From Patescibacteria group bacterium (GTDB lineage Bacteria > Patescibacteriota > Minisyncoccia > Phycocordibacterales > PALSA-1337), in NCBI GenBank assembly GCA_023487965.1, contig JAMDBV010000054.1:1-20442 (forward strand): a stretch of DNA of 20,442 bases, given 5' to 3'. The notes beneath the pieces are model-generated. The model was not told the DNA's origin, made no database searches, and was given only the letters and a program-made list of their open reading frames with translations. Position numbers and translations under genes: made by a program. Every line of letters begins with the position of its first letter. The first letter of the stretch is position 1. Shown here in pieces: positions 1-6,482 of this stretch.

Positions 1-22
1 CAAATTATCCTTACCTCACTCG
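1..22. repeat. Left arm of a 22-base perfect inverted repeat
   Basis: Bases 1-22 are the exact reverse complement of 1376-1397. The arm forms the last codons of the truncated purH and begins exactly at the window edge, so the repeat may extend further left. Confidence 0.85.
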
Positions 23-1298
23 TGCTACCGATCGCCCAGGCCAAGAACATATCGGTTAGTCCTTGCAGAGACTGCTGTCCGTAGGTTTTCCATGCCCCAT
101 CCTTAAGGTCAAGCACGAAGGTGTAATTCGGCTGACGCAGGAATCCACCTCTCACGTAACGAAAGCGGGAAGCTCCGTCGAGAGACGTCTTTCCATCAAC
201 AGCGCCCTGCAAACGTAGTGCAGGATTTGAGATGAATCGGCATTTATCACCCTTGCGTTTGAGCTTGGCGATTGTATCGCCGGTGAACCCTGGGGCAATG
301 ATGCCGTCGAGAAGCTTGCCCGACAGAACGTTAGCGATTCCGTCATCGATAACGAAGTTGGTCATGACCAAACCGCCAAAGATTGCTAACGGATCGCCAG
401 CCATCATATCCTGGAGGACAACTCGTACGTCATTGCCGATGGCGGCACCGCAGACGTTGCCGTGTTTGCCGCCCAAGGCGATGAAGGGAACTTCGGTGTC
501 GTTTTTTCTCAAGACAGCCACGATATGTGTCATCGTCTGCAGGAGCCGGTCCAAGTCGCAGTAGTTGTTGTAGCTGGGAGGCGTACCTTCAACCACAGTG
601 AATTTGTCGAGCGCCAGCGGATCGTCGATACCCGAAGAGAACAACGCAGCCGGTGTTTGGTGGGCGTTTTCGCCGTATTTGCATTCAGCGGCACGCTCAC
701 CGGAAAGGCCGCGATACCATCCCGCACTGCGATATGTAGCGGACGCCATGCAGTAGTTCGCAACGACGAATTCAGCCTTTGCACACAATCTGCCAGGCAG
801 GCCTGGGTCCTTTTGACCGTCTGATTTCAGCCACTCGATTACAGGCTGACGGTCTGCCGGATCACAAACGATGACGCGGCAGCCTTTTGCCGCCGAACGG
901 ATCATGGTCGGTCCGCCGATGTCGGTCATTTCGATGACTGACGATTCCGTGCTGTCCGGTTTGGCGATCTCCTGTTCGAGCGGATAGAGGTCAACGCACA
1001 CGAGATCGATGCACGGAATGTTGAGGCGTTCAAGCTCAGCCATATCTTCCGGGACATCATAGCGAGCTAAAAGCCCGGCGTGCACTTCACGGGAGAGGGT
1101 AACAACCCGGTGCCCGAGAATTGCCTCACCGCCGACTAGGGTCGCGACATCGAGTACCTTGATGCCGGCTTTTGTGAGATGCTTGGCGGTGCCGCCAGAA
1201 GCATATATGGTGAATCCGAGTTTAACGAGTTCGAGCGCGAAATCAGTGATACCGTCTTTACGGTACACCGAAATCAACGCGGTTTTCATTGTTTTCAT
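1..1298 (-). CDS. purH: Bifunctional IMP cyclohydrolase / AICAR transformylase, 3' end cut by window edge
   Basis: PurH catalyses the last two steps of de novo IMP synthesis: formyl transfer from 10-formyl-tetrahydrofolate to AICAR, then ring closure. It acts in the cytosol. I read 432 codons without a stop before the left edge. Residues 1-140 form the MGS-like cyclohydrolase domain (YASGGTAKHL at 32-41, TLSREVHAGLLAR at 67-79). The transformylase domain starts near 207 with KYGENAHQ and has SYNNYCDLD at 242-250, the catalytic Lys-His pair in GGKHGNVCG (276-284) and DPLAIFGG at 302-309. NVCG replaces the usual NPCG. The start at 1298 is preceded by AAAGGA and a TTGACA-N16-TAGTCT promoter; an ATG at 1289 is an alternative. 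The family is normally about 500 residues, so roughly the last 80 are missing. The final six codons lie in an inverted repeat and may not be native. Base composition is richer in G+C than in the genes after 3350. Confidence 0.93.
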   Translation of the reverse strand, partial: MKTMKTALISVYRKDGITDFALELVKLGFTIYASGGTAKHLTKAGIKVLDVATLVGGEAILGHRVVTLSREVHAGLLARYDVPEDMAELERLNIPCIDLVCVDLYPLEQEIAKPDSTESSVIEMTDIGGPTMIRSAAKGCRVIVCDPADRQPVIEWLKSDGQKDPGLPGRLCAKAEFVVANYCMASATYRSAGWYRGLSGERAAECKYGENAHQTPAALFSSGIDDPLALDKFTVVEGTPPSYNNYCDLDRLLQTMTHIVAVLRKNDTEVPFIALGGKHGNVCGAAIGNDVRVVLQDMMAGDPLAIFGGLVMTNFVIDDGIANVLSGKLLDGIIAPGFTGDTIAKLKRKGDKCRFISNPALRLQGAVDGKTSLDGASRFRYVRGGFLRQPNYTFVLDLKDGAWKTYGQQSLQGLTDMFLAWAIGSTSEVRII

Positions 1299-1331
1299 AG
1301 ATCAGTTTTTCCTTTCGTTGTCTGGAATCAA

Positions 1332-1359
1332 AGACTAGTCGTTTTCGGGATATTGTCAA
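1332..1359 (-). promoter_or_regulatory. Sigma70-type promoter of purH
   Basis: On the minus strand a perfect TTGACA -35 (1359-1354) is followed by a 16-base spacer and TAGTCT (1337-1332). This would place the start of transcription near 1325, giving a leader of about 27 bases that contains an AAAGGA ribosome-binding site. Confidence 0.5.
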
Positions 1360-1375
1360 GCATGTTTGGTCGCAT

Positions 1376-1397
1376 CGAGTGAGGTAAGGATAATTTG
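1376..1397. repeat. Right arm of the 22-base perfect inverted repeat
   Basis: This is the partner of bases 1-22. It lies just upstream of the purH promoter, so the two arms bracket all of the visible purH. Just outside the shared core, GGTCGCAT here resembles GGTAGCA at the other copy. Confidence 0.85.
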
Positions 1398-1739
1398 CAT
1401 ATTCCGCAAAAAGTTCAGAATTTTGCACTTTTCCGCTCAAACCACAGCCGCTTTTTCGTCACGCTGGAATGCGTGAATAAGCCTTATTTTTTCTCGTATT
1501 CCGCACAAATATTCGTGGTCGCAAAGCACGGTCATAAATGCGTACCTGTCGTGACCCACGTTTTTAGACCCTTATATACAGCCGTATTATACCGCACCCG
1601 GTGTAGGGAATCGAACAATGCCGTGCGTTTATTTGCTAGTGACACAGAAACCGTGGTGTGATATGGTTAATCCGGTGCTCGCTCTTTTACAAGACGAGAT
1701 CTTCACCGAACAGTAAACGACAGAATAGTTAAGAAAGTT

Positions 1740-1919
1740 ATGAATACAATCAACGACGTGCAGCTTCGCACGGCCGGTTCCGAGAGTTCGGCGCCGGCTA
1801 CGACTACTAACCGTCCGACCAAGCCTTCCGGGCAGGGATTCATTCTCATGAAATCCGGCCATCGCGATCGCCGTTTCGGCGCCAAGCCTCTCCTGGGCAA
1901 GGACACGTGCGGCTACTGA
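1740..1919 (+). CDS. Putative RiPP precursor peptide (59 residues)
   Basis: This small gene sits 63 bases before a radical SAM/SPASM enzyme, where precursor peptides of modified natural products normally lie. The N-terminal part (1-30) is polar and Ser/Thr/Pro rich, as a leader would be. The C-terminal part starts around GQGFILMKSG (31-40), is basic (HRDRRFGAKP, 41-50) and ends in LLGKDTCGY with the only cysteine at 57. The hairpin after it resembles the leaky terminators that let precursors outnumber their enzymes. A weak AAGAAAG precedes the ATG. I do not recognise the family. The modification cannot be read from the sequence: Cys57 could be a thioether site, and His41 or Phe46 could be sites of aromatic crosslinks. 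It could still be an unrelated small protein or a chance frame, but gene position, size and composition all favour a precursor. Confidence 0.6.
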   Translation: MNTINDVQLRTAGSESSAPATTTNRPTKPSGQGFILMKSGHRDRRFGAKPLLGKDTCGY

Positions 1920-1933
1920 CGATCTTGGCTCCT

Positions 1934-1973
1934 AGGGTCCGGCGTTCGTAACTGTTCGCCGGGCCTTGTTTGT
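1934..1973 (+). terminator. Leaky terminator/attenuator between precursor and maturase genes
   Basis: A 9-pair stem (GGTCCGGCG at 1936-1944 with CGCCGGGCC at 1957-1965, one G-U pair) encloses a 12-base loop. It can be extended by two pairs. The T-rich tract TTGTTTGTT follows. The tract is interrupted by G, which suggests incomplete termination, so part of the transcription would reach the enzyme gene. Confidence 0.6.
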
Positions 1974-1982
1974 TGAGGCTTT

Positions 1983-3302
1983 ATGAAAAGGACATACAGG
2001 TGGAGCGACTTCAACCTTAGGTTAGAAGTCAAAGACGGCATACTGCTCAAGAACGGTCTTACCGGAGCGGTGGTCGTCGTCGACGCCGAAACAGAAAAGT
2101 CGATCAGCGATTCCATCACGAATGGAATTCTCGAGATCGGTGAAGAGCGCTTACGCGAATTTGCCGATCCGGATACTGCTATTCTCGTGTCGTCCGATTC
2201 GGACGAATATGTAGCTTGGAGGAAACGATTGATCTTCAAGCGCAACGAGGAAGCTCACATATTCACAATACATTTCCTGCCGACCATTCAGTGCCAGCTT
2301 CGATGCGATTATTGCATTCAAAAGGGCATTGATCGCGGGAGAGGCATGGAACAGGGTGTGTTGGAGCGATCTCTTGTTTGGGCTCGTGAATATCTGGAAG
2401 ATCACTCCGAAATTGATTCGTTCAGGTTCGTACTTTTCGGAGGCGAGCCTCTTTTGCAGAAGAAACTCATGGAGTGTTCCTTGAATGGTTTCCATGAGCT
2501 CGCAAGGGAAAAGGAGTTGCAGTTCTGGACCGAGATTGTTACGAACGGAGAGTTTCTGGACGAAAGCGCCGCAGGGATGCTTTCTGAGCATGAATGGCGA
2601 AGGGTCCAAGTCACGCTCGATGGTCCGAAAGATGTTCATGATGCTCGCCGTCATGGAGAAAACGGACGTCCGACGTTCGAAAATATCATGCGCACCGTGA
2701 GGATGCTGGTGACGACCGACTACATCCGAAAGGTCGACATCAGAATATCGCTTGACGTAGAAAATGGCGATCGGATTCCGGAGTTGATCCGTGAACTGGC
2801 GGAGCTCGGAGCACAAGATCGGATCAATTTGAGTATCGGTCTGATTACTCCGACGTTCGCCAGTCCTGAAAGGGTCGGCCTCGAGAGGGTAATTGCCGAG
2901 AAGGCTCTGGCTGCTTGGAAGGTTGCAAAGGATTGCGGCTTCACCATACCGGAAGAGTTTCTGACCGGTCCTTGGTGCGTAGCTATCGCCAAACATTCGG
3001 TAGTGCTTCAGCCAGATGGAACGCTTCAGAAATGTTTCTGCACGGCCGGGCGCAAGGAATTCGACTTCGGATCAGTTTTTGATCCGGCAGATGGTTACTT
3101 GAAGGATTCACGTTTCGAGCACTGGCAACGGACCGACGAGTGTATCGCTCGGAAGTGTAAGTTCCTGCCTTTCTGCGGCGGAGGTTGCATTTACAGTGCT
3201 ATGGTGGAACACGGTGGTCCGATCGGCGCGACTAAGCGATTCTGTCAGAAAACGTTGCTTGATCGGATGAACCATGGGTTACTCGCTCTGACTTATGGCT
3301 AG
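1983..3302 (+). CDS. Radical SAM/SPASM peptide maturase
   Basis: A 439-residue enzyme expected to use a 4Fe-4S cluster and S-adenosylmethionine to modify the neighbouring peptide by radical chemistry in the cytosol. The radical SAM cluster motif is C104-x3-C108-x2-C111, and GGEP at 153-156 is the SAM-binding motif. A full SPASM domain follows: C332-x13-G346-x4-C351, C353, then C387-x4-C392-x5-C398-x3-C402 and C421. These would hold two auxiliary clusters, as in enzymes that crosslink RiPPs. The first 95 residues have the LLKNGLTGAVVVVDAE pattern often seen ahead of rSAM/SPASM cores and may bind the leader; this is inference. GAGG lies 4 bases before the ATG. I cannot place it in a named subfamily. 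No transporter or second modifying enzyme adjoins it. An anaerobic sulfatase-activating role is unlikely because no sulfatase is nearby. Confidence 0.9.
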   Translation: MKRTYRWSDFNLRLEVKDGILLKNGLTGAVVVVDAETEKSISDSITNGILEIGEERLREFADPDTAILVSSDSDEYVAWRKRLIFKRNEEAHIFTIHFLPTIQCQLRCDYCIQKGIDRGRGMEQGVLERSLVWAREYLEDHSEIDSFRFVLFGGEPLLQKKLMECSLNGFHELAREKELQFWTEIVTNGEFLDESAAGMLSEHEWRRVQVTLDGPKDVHDARRHGENGRPTFENIMRTVRMLVTTDYIRKVDIRISLDVENGDRIPELIRELAELGAQDRINLSIGLITPTFASPERVGLERVIAEKALAAWKVAKDCGFTIPEEFLTGPWCVAIAKHSVVLQPDGTLQKCFCTAGRKEFDFGSVFDPADGYLKDSRFEHWQRTDECIARKCKFLPFCGGGCIYSAMVEHGGPIGATKRFCQKTLLDRMNHGLLALTYG

Positions 3303-3313
3303 AAGAAAATCAC

Positions 3314-3348
3314 AATCGACTCCGGGCTTTGCCTAGAGTCGATTTTTT
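3314..3348 (+). terminator. Intrinsic terminator closing the peptide cassette
   Basis: AATCGACTC (3314-3322) pairs perfectly with GAGTCGATT (3336-3344). A second short stem GGC/GCC lies within the loop, and a T tract follows. It ends transcription just after the maturase stop at 3302. Confidence 0.85.
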
Positions 3349-3357
3349 ATATATGAT
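3329..3357 (+). promoter_or_regulatory. Promoter overlapping the terminator, for the metallopeptidase gene
   Basis: TTGCCT (3329-3334), a 17-base spacer and TATGAT (3352-3357) match sigma70 spacing. The start of transcription would fall near 3364. That rules out the in-frame starts at 3329 and 3353 and leaves the ATG at 3377. Confidence 0.5.
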
Positions 3358-3376
3358 TTCTAAAACACAAACTAAT

Positions 3377-4102
3377 ATGGAAAAACAGCATTTGCCCACA
3401 TACAAGCACGATTTCTTGAATGAAAAGAAATGGCTCACGAAAGAAAGCGAGCACTACGTTTTTCATTATTTTCCAAATTCTCAAGGGGAAACGGACATAG
3501 ATATGATCGTTCGCACGCAGGAAGCCGCTTACTCAAAGATTATTGCATTTATGGAAGTAGAACCGCCTACGAAAAAGATTCAATATTATTTTTATCCCGA
3601 TGAAGCTACGAAGACGTCTCTTATGGGAGACGATTGGTACGCTCAATCAATAAGGGATGAGTTCACAGTCCATGTACTTTATACCAAAGAGATTAAGCCT
3701 TTGGGTGAGCATGAAGACACGCATCTTCTATCATTGCCATGGGGTATTTCTATCGGATTTTTCCAGGAAGGTTTGGCCGAATTCATGGTCGGACATGCGT
3801 GGGATGGTAAGTCACACATTTCATATGTCAAAGATGGCTATAAGCAAAATCTTTATCCTCCACTACCTGATTTCTTTGAGCATGAAGCTTGGCTCCGGAC
3901 TGATGATTCAAAGCCTTTATATTTCTATAGCTTAGTTGGAGCGTTCACTGCTTTTCTCATCAATAAATCTGGCAAAGACAAATTCAAAGAGTTGTATATG
4001 AAAATGCGGCGTGATGTAAGTAAAAACAAGAATCAGAAGGCATTCGAAGATATTTACGGACCAGTCCTTGAAATTGAGAAGAAGTTTAAAGCGAGTCTCT
4101 AA
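3377..4102 (+). CDS. Gluzincin-like zinc metallopeptidase (peptidase MA type)
   Basis: A 241-residue protein with the zinc-protease signature HEDTH (112-116). The pattern GFFQEGLAEFM follows, in which E131 would be the third zinc ligand, as in peptidase MA-like proteins. No signal peptide or membrane segment is visible, so it is probably cytosolic. Substrate unknown. In-frame ATGs at 3329 and 3353 lie inside the terminator and promoter, so I chose 3377. It sits just downstream of the peptide cassette, which makes leader removal conceivable, but it has its own promoter and the link is inference only. Its stop overlaps the next start (TAATG), so it is translationally coupled to the NUDIX gene. 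The gene is poorer in G+C than the maturase before it. Confidence 0.75.
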   Translation: MEKQHLPTYKHDFLNEKKWLTKESEHYVFHYFPNSQGETDIDMIVRTQEAAYSKIIAFMEVEPPTKKIQYYFYPDEATKTSLMGDDWYAQSIRDEFTVHVLYTKEIKPLGEHEDTHLLSLPWGISIGFFQEGLAEFMVGHAWDGKSHISYVKDGYKQNLYPPLPDFFEHEAWLRTDDSKPLYFYSLVGAFTAFLINKSGKDKFKELYMKMRRDVSKNKNQKAFEDIYGPVLEIEKKFKASL

Positions 4103-4608
4103 TGTATTCTATGGAAATTAAATCAACATTAAAAAATCGAGCTGGTCAGATTCTCGATGTTGTTTATCGCGACATGAACCAAGAAAGCGATCTTGGTGAC
4201 AGAAAAGTTCAAGGAGTTCATGCTTATTGTTTTTGTAAGGATAAACTCGTAGTAGTTTATGCGACGAACAAAGGATATTGGACTCCACCGGGAGGCGGCG
4301 TTGAAAAGGACGAGGGTATTCGTGCGGCAGTGCGAAGGGAAGTGAAAAAAGAAACAAACATGGATGTGATCCGTCAACGCCTCATCGGTTTTCAAGATAT
4401 TGGCGAGCCGCAGGGAATAGTCACTCAGACCCGATCAGTCTGCATAGTTGAGCCTTATGGCCCGTTCACGAATGATCCTGATGGAGACATTACTGCGATT
4501 AAGCTTATCGATCCAAAGGACTACAAACAGTATTTCGACTGGGGAGAAATCGGCGATCACCTCATGAATCGTGCTCTAGCGATCAAAGCACAAATGGATA
4601 AGTGCTAG
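4102..4608 (+). CDS. NUDIX hydrolase
   Basis: NUDIX proteins hydrolyse nucleoside diphosphates linked to another group; the substrate here is not evident. The 168-residue protein has a recognisable box at 65-87: G65-x5-E71-x7-R79-E80-V81-K82-K83-E84-T85-N86-M87. E80 and E84 of REUxEExGU are kept. The first of the paired glutamates is Lys83 and the glycine is Asn86, so activity may be altered. The substrate-side strand GYWTPPGGGVEKDEG is typical of the fold. The ATG overlaps the stop of the metallopeptidase, and a second ATG three codons later is possible. The last 26 bases overlap a possible gene remnant on the other strand. Confidence 0.85.
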   Translation: MYSMEIKSTLKNRAGQILDVVYRDMNQESDLGDRKVQGVHAYCFCKDKLVVVYATNKGYWTPPGGGVEKDEGIRAAVRREVKKETNMDVIRQRLIGFQDIGEPQGIVTQTRSVCIVEPYGPFTNDPDGDITAIKLIDPKDYKQYFDWGEIGDHLMNRALAIKAQMDKC

Positions 4609-4750
4609 AGGCTTCGGCTGACAAGATTAAGTTAACCTTTTCTTTTACGCCCGCCATGTACTCATGGTCCGCCAGGATAGCTAAATACTCAGCCGCAGTT
4701 TCTGTCCGATTTGTCGCACCCCTCTGACCCAACTTTTGTGGCCCTGCGGG
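4583..4750 (-). pseudogene. Possible coding remnant on the minus strand
   Basis: Read from about 4750 down to a TGA at 4583, the minus strand gives a protein-like stretch that includes RTETAAEYLAILADHEYM and GVKEKVNLILSAEAS. Its composition resembles a helical domain more than chance translation. No ATG opens it; a TTG lies near the start, and the open frame runs back into the promoter of the next gene. It may be the tail of a truncated gene or a very small protein. I do not recognise a family with certainty. Confidence 0.35.
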
Positions 4751-4758
4751 GTGACAAT

Positions 4759-4767
4759 TGATACAAT
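4759..4767 (+). promoter_or_regulatory. Extended -10 promoter, predicted leaderless transcript
   Basis: TGATACAAT is an extended -10 (TG-N-TACAAT). It ends six bases before the ATG at 4774, so the expected first base of the mRNA is the start codon itself. Confidence 0.5.
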
Positions 4768-4773
4768 ACTTGT

Positions 4774-5178
4774 ATGCAAACCGAAAGAATCAAGTCAAAT
4801 ATGCTCGCTATCGCGGTCGTTGTGCGAAACGCGTCCGGGGACATTCTTCTTAGGAAAAGGCAAAATGATCCCGACAGGGGAAGTTGGGAGATTTTCGCCG
4901 GCTATCCTTATTCCGACGAGCTTCCGCTAGGGAAAGCGGTGGCGAGGATATTGCGAGAGAAAGCTGGTATTACCGAATTCTCTGATCTCAAATCAACCGG
5001 CAAATTTTATGATACCCCGGACAGGCATATGGGAAATGTATGTGTGCCAATCGTCTTCACTGTGATAGCCGAGAGCTTCACAAATGAAAATGCGCAGTGG
5101 TTTAAGCGGGACGAAATAGAGGGCCTTCCTATGGCGTTTGATAATAGAGGGATGATAAATGATGTATTGTCCAAATGA
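4774..5178 (+). CDS. NUDIX-fold protein with degenerate catalytic box
   Basis: A 134-residue protein with the NUDIX architecture: a GDILLRKRQN strand early, FAGYPYSDEL before the helix, and a helix ending REKAGI. The G43-x5-E49 part of the box is present. The following REUxEE part reads RILREK, so the catalytic Glu after Arg is Ile59 and the last Glu of the pair is Lys63, with one extra residue in the loop. It is probably a weak or inactive hydrolase, or a nucleotide-binding protein; function unknown. No ribosome-binding site precedes the ATG, matching the predicted leaderless promoter. Its stop overlaps the next start (ATGA). Confidence 0.75.
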   Translation: MQTERIKSNMLAIAVVVRNASGDILLRKRQNDPDRGSWEIFAGYPYSDELPLGKAVARILREKAGITEFSDLKSTGKFYDTPDRHMGNVCVPIVFTVIAESFTNENAQWFKRDEIEGLPMAFDNRGMINDVLSK

Positions 5179-5429
5179 TCAGACGAGACAAGATTTCATC
5201 GGGCACGGTGCACCGCATTCCAGATGATTTCAGGAATGTTGTACTTCGAAATAGGACTATTCATGCCATCTGGGAAGATATCACGCCACTCGCGCGTAAT
5301 GAATGGATATGTTGGATAACTTCCGCCAAGCAAGCAGAGACCAGGGAAAGACGCATACGGGTTGCAATATCGAAGATGTCAAAGGGTATGCGTAGGCCGT
5401 GCTGTTGGGCCGGTTGTCCGCATAGATAG
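5175..5429 (+). CDS. YdeI/OmpD-associated (PF13376-like) small protein
   Basis: An 84-residue protein matching the bacteriocin-protection YdeI/OmpD-associated pattern. An IPDDF segment is followed by a helix ending in the hallmark WITSAKQAETRERRI (47-61) and then KMSKGMRR. It ends in a cysteine-containing tail, CCWAGCPHR, possibly metal-binding. The biochemical role of the family is not established. The start overlaps the stop of the NUDIX-fold gene by four bases (ATGA), so the two are likely co-translated. Confidence 0.7.
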   Translation: MIRRDKISSGTVHRIPDDFRNVVLRNRTIHAIWEDITPLARNEWICWITSAKQAETRERRIRVAISKMSKGMRRPCCWAGCPHR

Positions 5430-5460
5430 TGGCGTTGGGCACTTCATTCTGGCCAAGGAT

Positions 5461-5469
5461 TGCTATAAT
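5461..5469 (+). promoter_or_regulatory. Extended -10 promoter of the YbjQ gene
   Basis: TGCTATAAT is a perfect -10 hexamer with an extended TG. The start of transcription would be near 5476, leaving a leader of about 30 bases. I see no good -35 at 16-18 bases. Confidence 0.5.
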
Positions 5470-5505
5470 GTATAGAGGAAAATAATTATCAAAATCAAAA
5501 GAAAT

Positions 5506-5829
5506 ATGGATCACAAAAATACAACAACCACGTTCGAGCTTCCGGGCAAGAAGATCGTCAGAAATCTCGGTATCGTAAAGGGTATCATCGTACGTTCACG
5601 TTCGATTATTGGTTCATTCGGTGGGGCATTGCAGACGATATTTGGAGGAAATATCACATTGTTCACGGAATTGTGTGAAAAGACGCGCGAGGAAGCGTTT
5701 GACCTTATGATCAAACACGCCGAAGAGATGGGTGCCAATGCAATCGTCGGTATGAGATATGACACTACAGAACTCATGCAAGGTGTCACCGAAGTTTTGT
5801 GCTATGGTACTGCAGTTGTGGTGGAGTGA
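5506..5829 (+). CDS. YbjQ/UPF0145 family protein
   Basis: A 107-residue protein matching the YbjQ (UPF0145, PF01906) pattern. It has the strand [15 protein letters not shown] (22-36), a helix around [20 protein letters not shown] (62-81), then [10 protein letters not shown] and a C-terminal strand [11 protein letters not shown]. Family members form ring-like oligomers and are sometimes called heavy-metal-binding, but no clear function is known. Length is normal. It has its own promoter, and its end faces the convergent GAF gene 21 bases away. Confidence 0.85.
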   Translation: MDHKNTTTTFELPGKKIVRNLGIVKGIIVRSRSIIGSFGGALQTIFGGNITLFTELCEKTREEAFDLMIKHAEEMGANAIVGMRYDTTELMQGVTEVLCYGTAVVVE

Positions 5830-5850
5830 TGCTGATTTTTCTGCTCCTCC

Positions 5851-6342
5851 TCAAACCGCCCCCTCATTGATCCGCTTTTCAGCCTCAGCGGCTAATTCTA
5901 AGAATTGACTGGTTTCGACCACATTCATTTTTCGCGGTTTATAATCTTTGATACAAAATACACCAACGGGCAGACGAGACCGTTCATCGTACAATGATTT
6001 GCCGGCATAAAACCTGATGCCACCGTTTTTTACATGAGGGTTGTCTTTGAATATTTCATTTTCCAATGTGTCCTCGACAATATAAATATCCTTCTTCGTC
6101 AGGGCATGGCCGCAAAATGAAATATTCCTCGGCGCTTCAGTCTCTTTCAAACCCTGTTGCGATTTGAACCATTCTCGATTGTTATCGATGATCGTGATCG
6201 TCGATATGGGAACATCGAACATTTTTATGGCCCTTTTTGTTATTTCGTCGAATTGCGGTTCCGGTTTTGTATCCAAAATATTTAGGGCATGAAGGGCCTT
6301 CATACGACCCTCCTCATTCTCTGGGACTGGTGCTGGTATCAT
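5851..6342 (-). CDS. GAF-domain sensor protein
   Basis: A 163-residue protein that is essentially one GAF domain of the type found at the front of bacterial sensor kinases and cyclases. It opens with PENEEGRMKALHALNILDT (7-25). EWFKSQQGL, APRNISFCGHAL and IRFYAGKSL are the conserved blocks, and GVFCIKDYKPR is the closing strand. No output domain is attached, so it may act as a free small-molecule or redox sensor; the ligand is unknown. The minus-strand extended -10 TGATACAAT (6393-6385) places the start of transcription about 36 bases before the ATG. The gene is divergent from the SOS unit. Confidence 0.85.
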   Translation of the reverse strand: MIPAPVPENEEGRMKALHALNILDTKPEPQFDEITKRAIKMFDVPISTITIIDNNREWFKSQQGLKETEAPRNISFCGHALTKKDIYIVEDTLENEIFKDNPHVKNGGIRFYAGKSLYDERSRLPVGVFCIKDYKPRKMNVVETSQFLELAAEAEKRINEGAV

Positions 6343-6384
6343 ATTGTTTTATTGAATAATAATTTCAGATACTACCGTCCCTAA

Positions 6385-6393
6385 ATTGTATCA
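6385..6393 (-). promoter_or_regulatory. Extended -10 promoter of the GAF gene
   Basis: On the minus strand TGATACAAT has the same sequence as the extended -10 in front of the gene at 4774. Here it leaves a leader of about 36 bases. Confidence 0.4.
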
Positions 6394-6429
6394 TGGGATC
6401 AAGGACCCATGAATGATTTGCCGACACAG

Positions 6430-6438
6430 TTATCCACA
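6430..6438 (+). other. DnaA-box-like nonamer
   Basis: TTATCCACA is the consensus DnaA box. It lies just upstream of the SOS promoter. A single box does not make an origin; it may be regulatory or due to chance. Confidence 0.3.
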
Positions 6439-6446
6439 GCTTTGCT

Positions 6447-6476
6447 TTGACCGGTGAACGCTCGTTCACCTATAAT
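6447..6476 (+). promoter_or_regulatory. LexA-controlled promoter of the SOS unit
   Basis: TTGACC (6447-6452) and TATAAT (6471-6476) are separated by 18 bases. That spacer is exactly the palindrome GGTGAACGCTCGTTCACC (6453-6470). It contains GAAC-N4-GTTC, the core of the SOS box known from Gram-positive LexA. LexA bound here would block RNA polymerase, giving autoregulation. Transcription should begin at about 6483, the ATG of the small gene. Confidence 0.85.
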
Positions 6477-6482
6477 GTACGC

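Larger units (their letters stand above)
1299..1739. other. Long non-coding region between divergent purH and the peptide cassette
   Basis: I see no convincing gene in these 441 bases. The open frames here have no domain-like character. The region holds the purH promoter, the right arm of the inverted repeat, and a CACCCGGTG palindrome near 1599. Two -10-like elements could drive the peptide gene: TATTAT near 1585 and TGATATGGT near 1656. Neither has a clear -35 partner. Confidence 0.5.

Noticed and set aside
1598..1640. tRNA-like T-loop sequence on the minus strand (GTTCGATTCC)
   Set aside because: The flanking bases do not form a T stem and no acceptor or anticodon arm can be built.
1395..1661. 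Open frame in the purH/peptide gap
   Set aside because: No ribosome-binding site, irregular composition and no recognisable motif; it also overlaps the inverted repeat and likely regulatory sequence.
2151..2996. Long open frame on the minus strand opposite the radical SAM gene
   Set aside because: The plus-strand frame has complete radical SAM and SPASM motifs; the antisense translation has no domain-like pattern.
6430..6438. Replication origin suggested by a DnaA box
   Set aside because: Only two isolated boxes occur in the window, far apart, with no dnaA/dnaN genes or clustered boxes.
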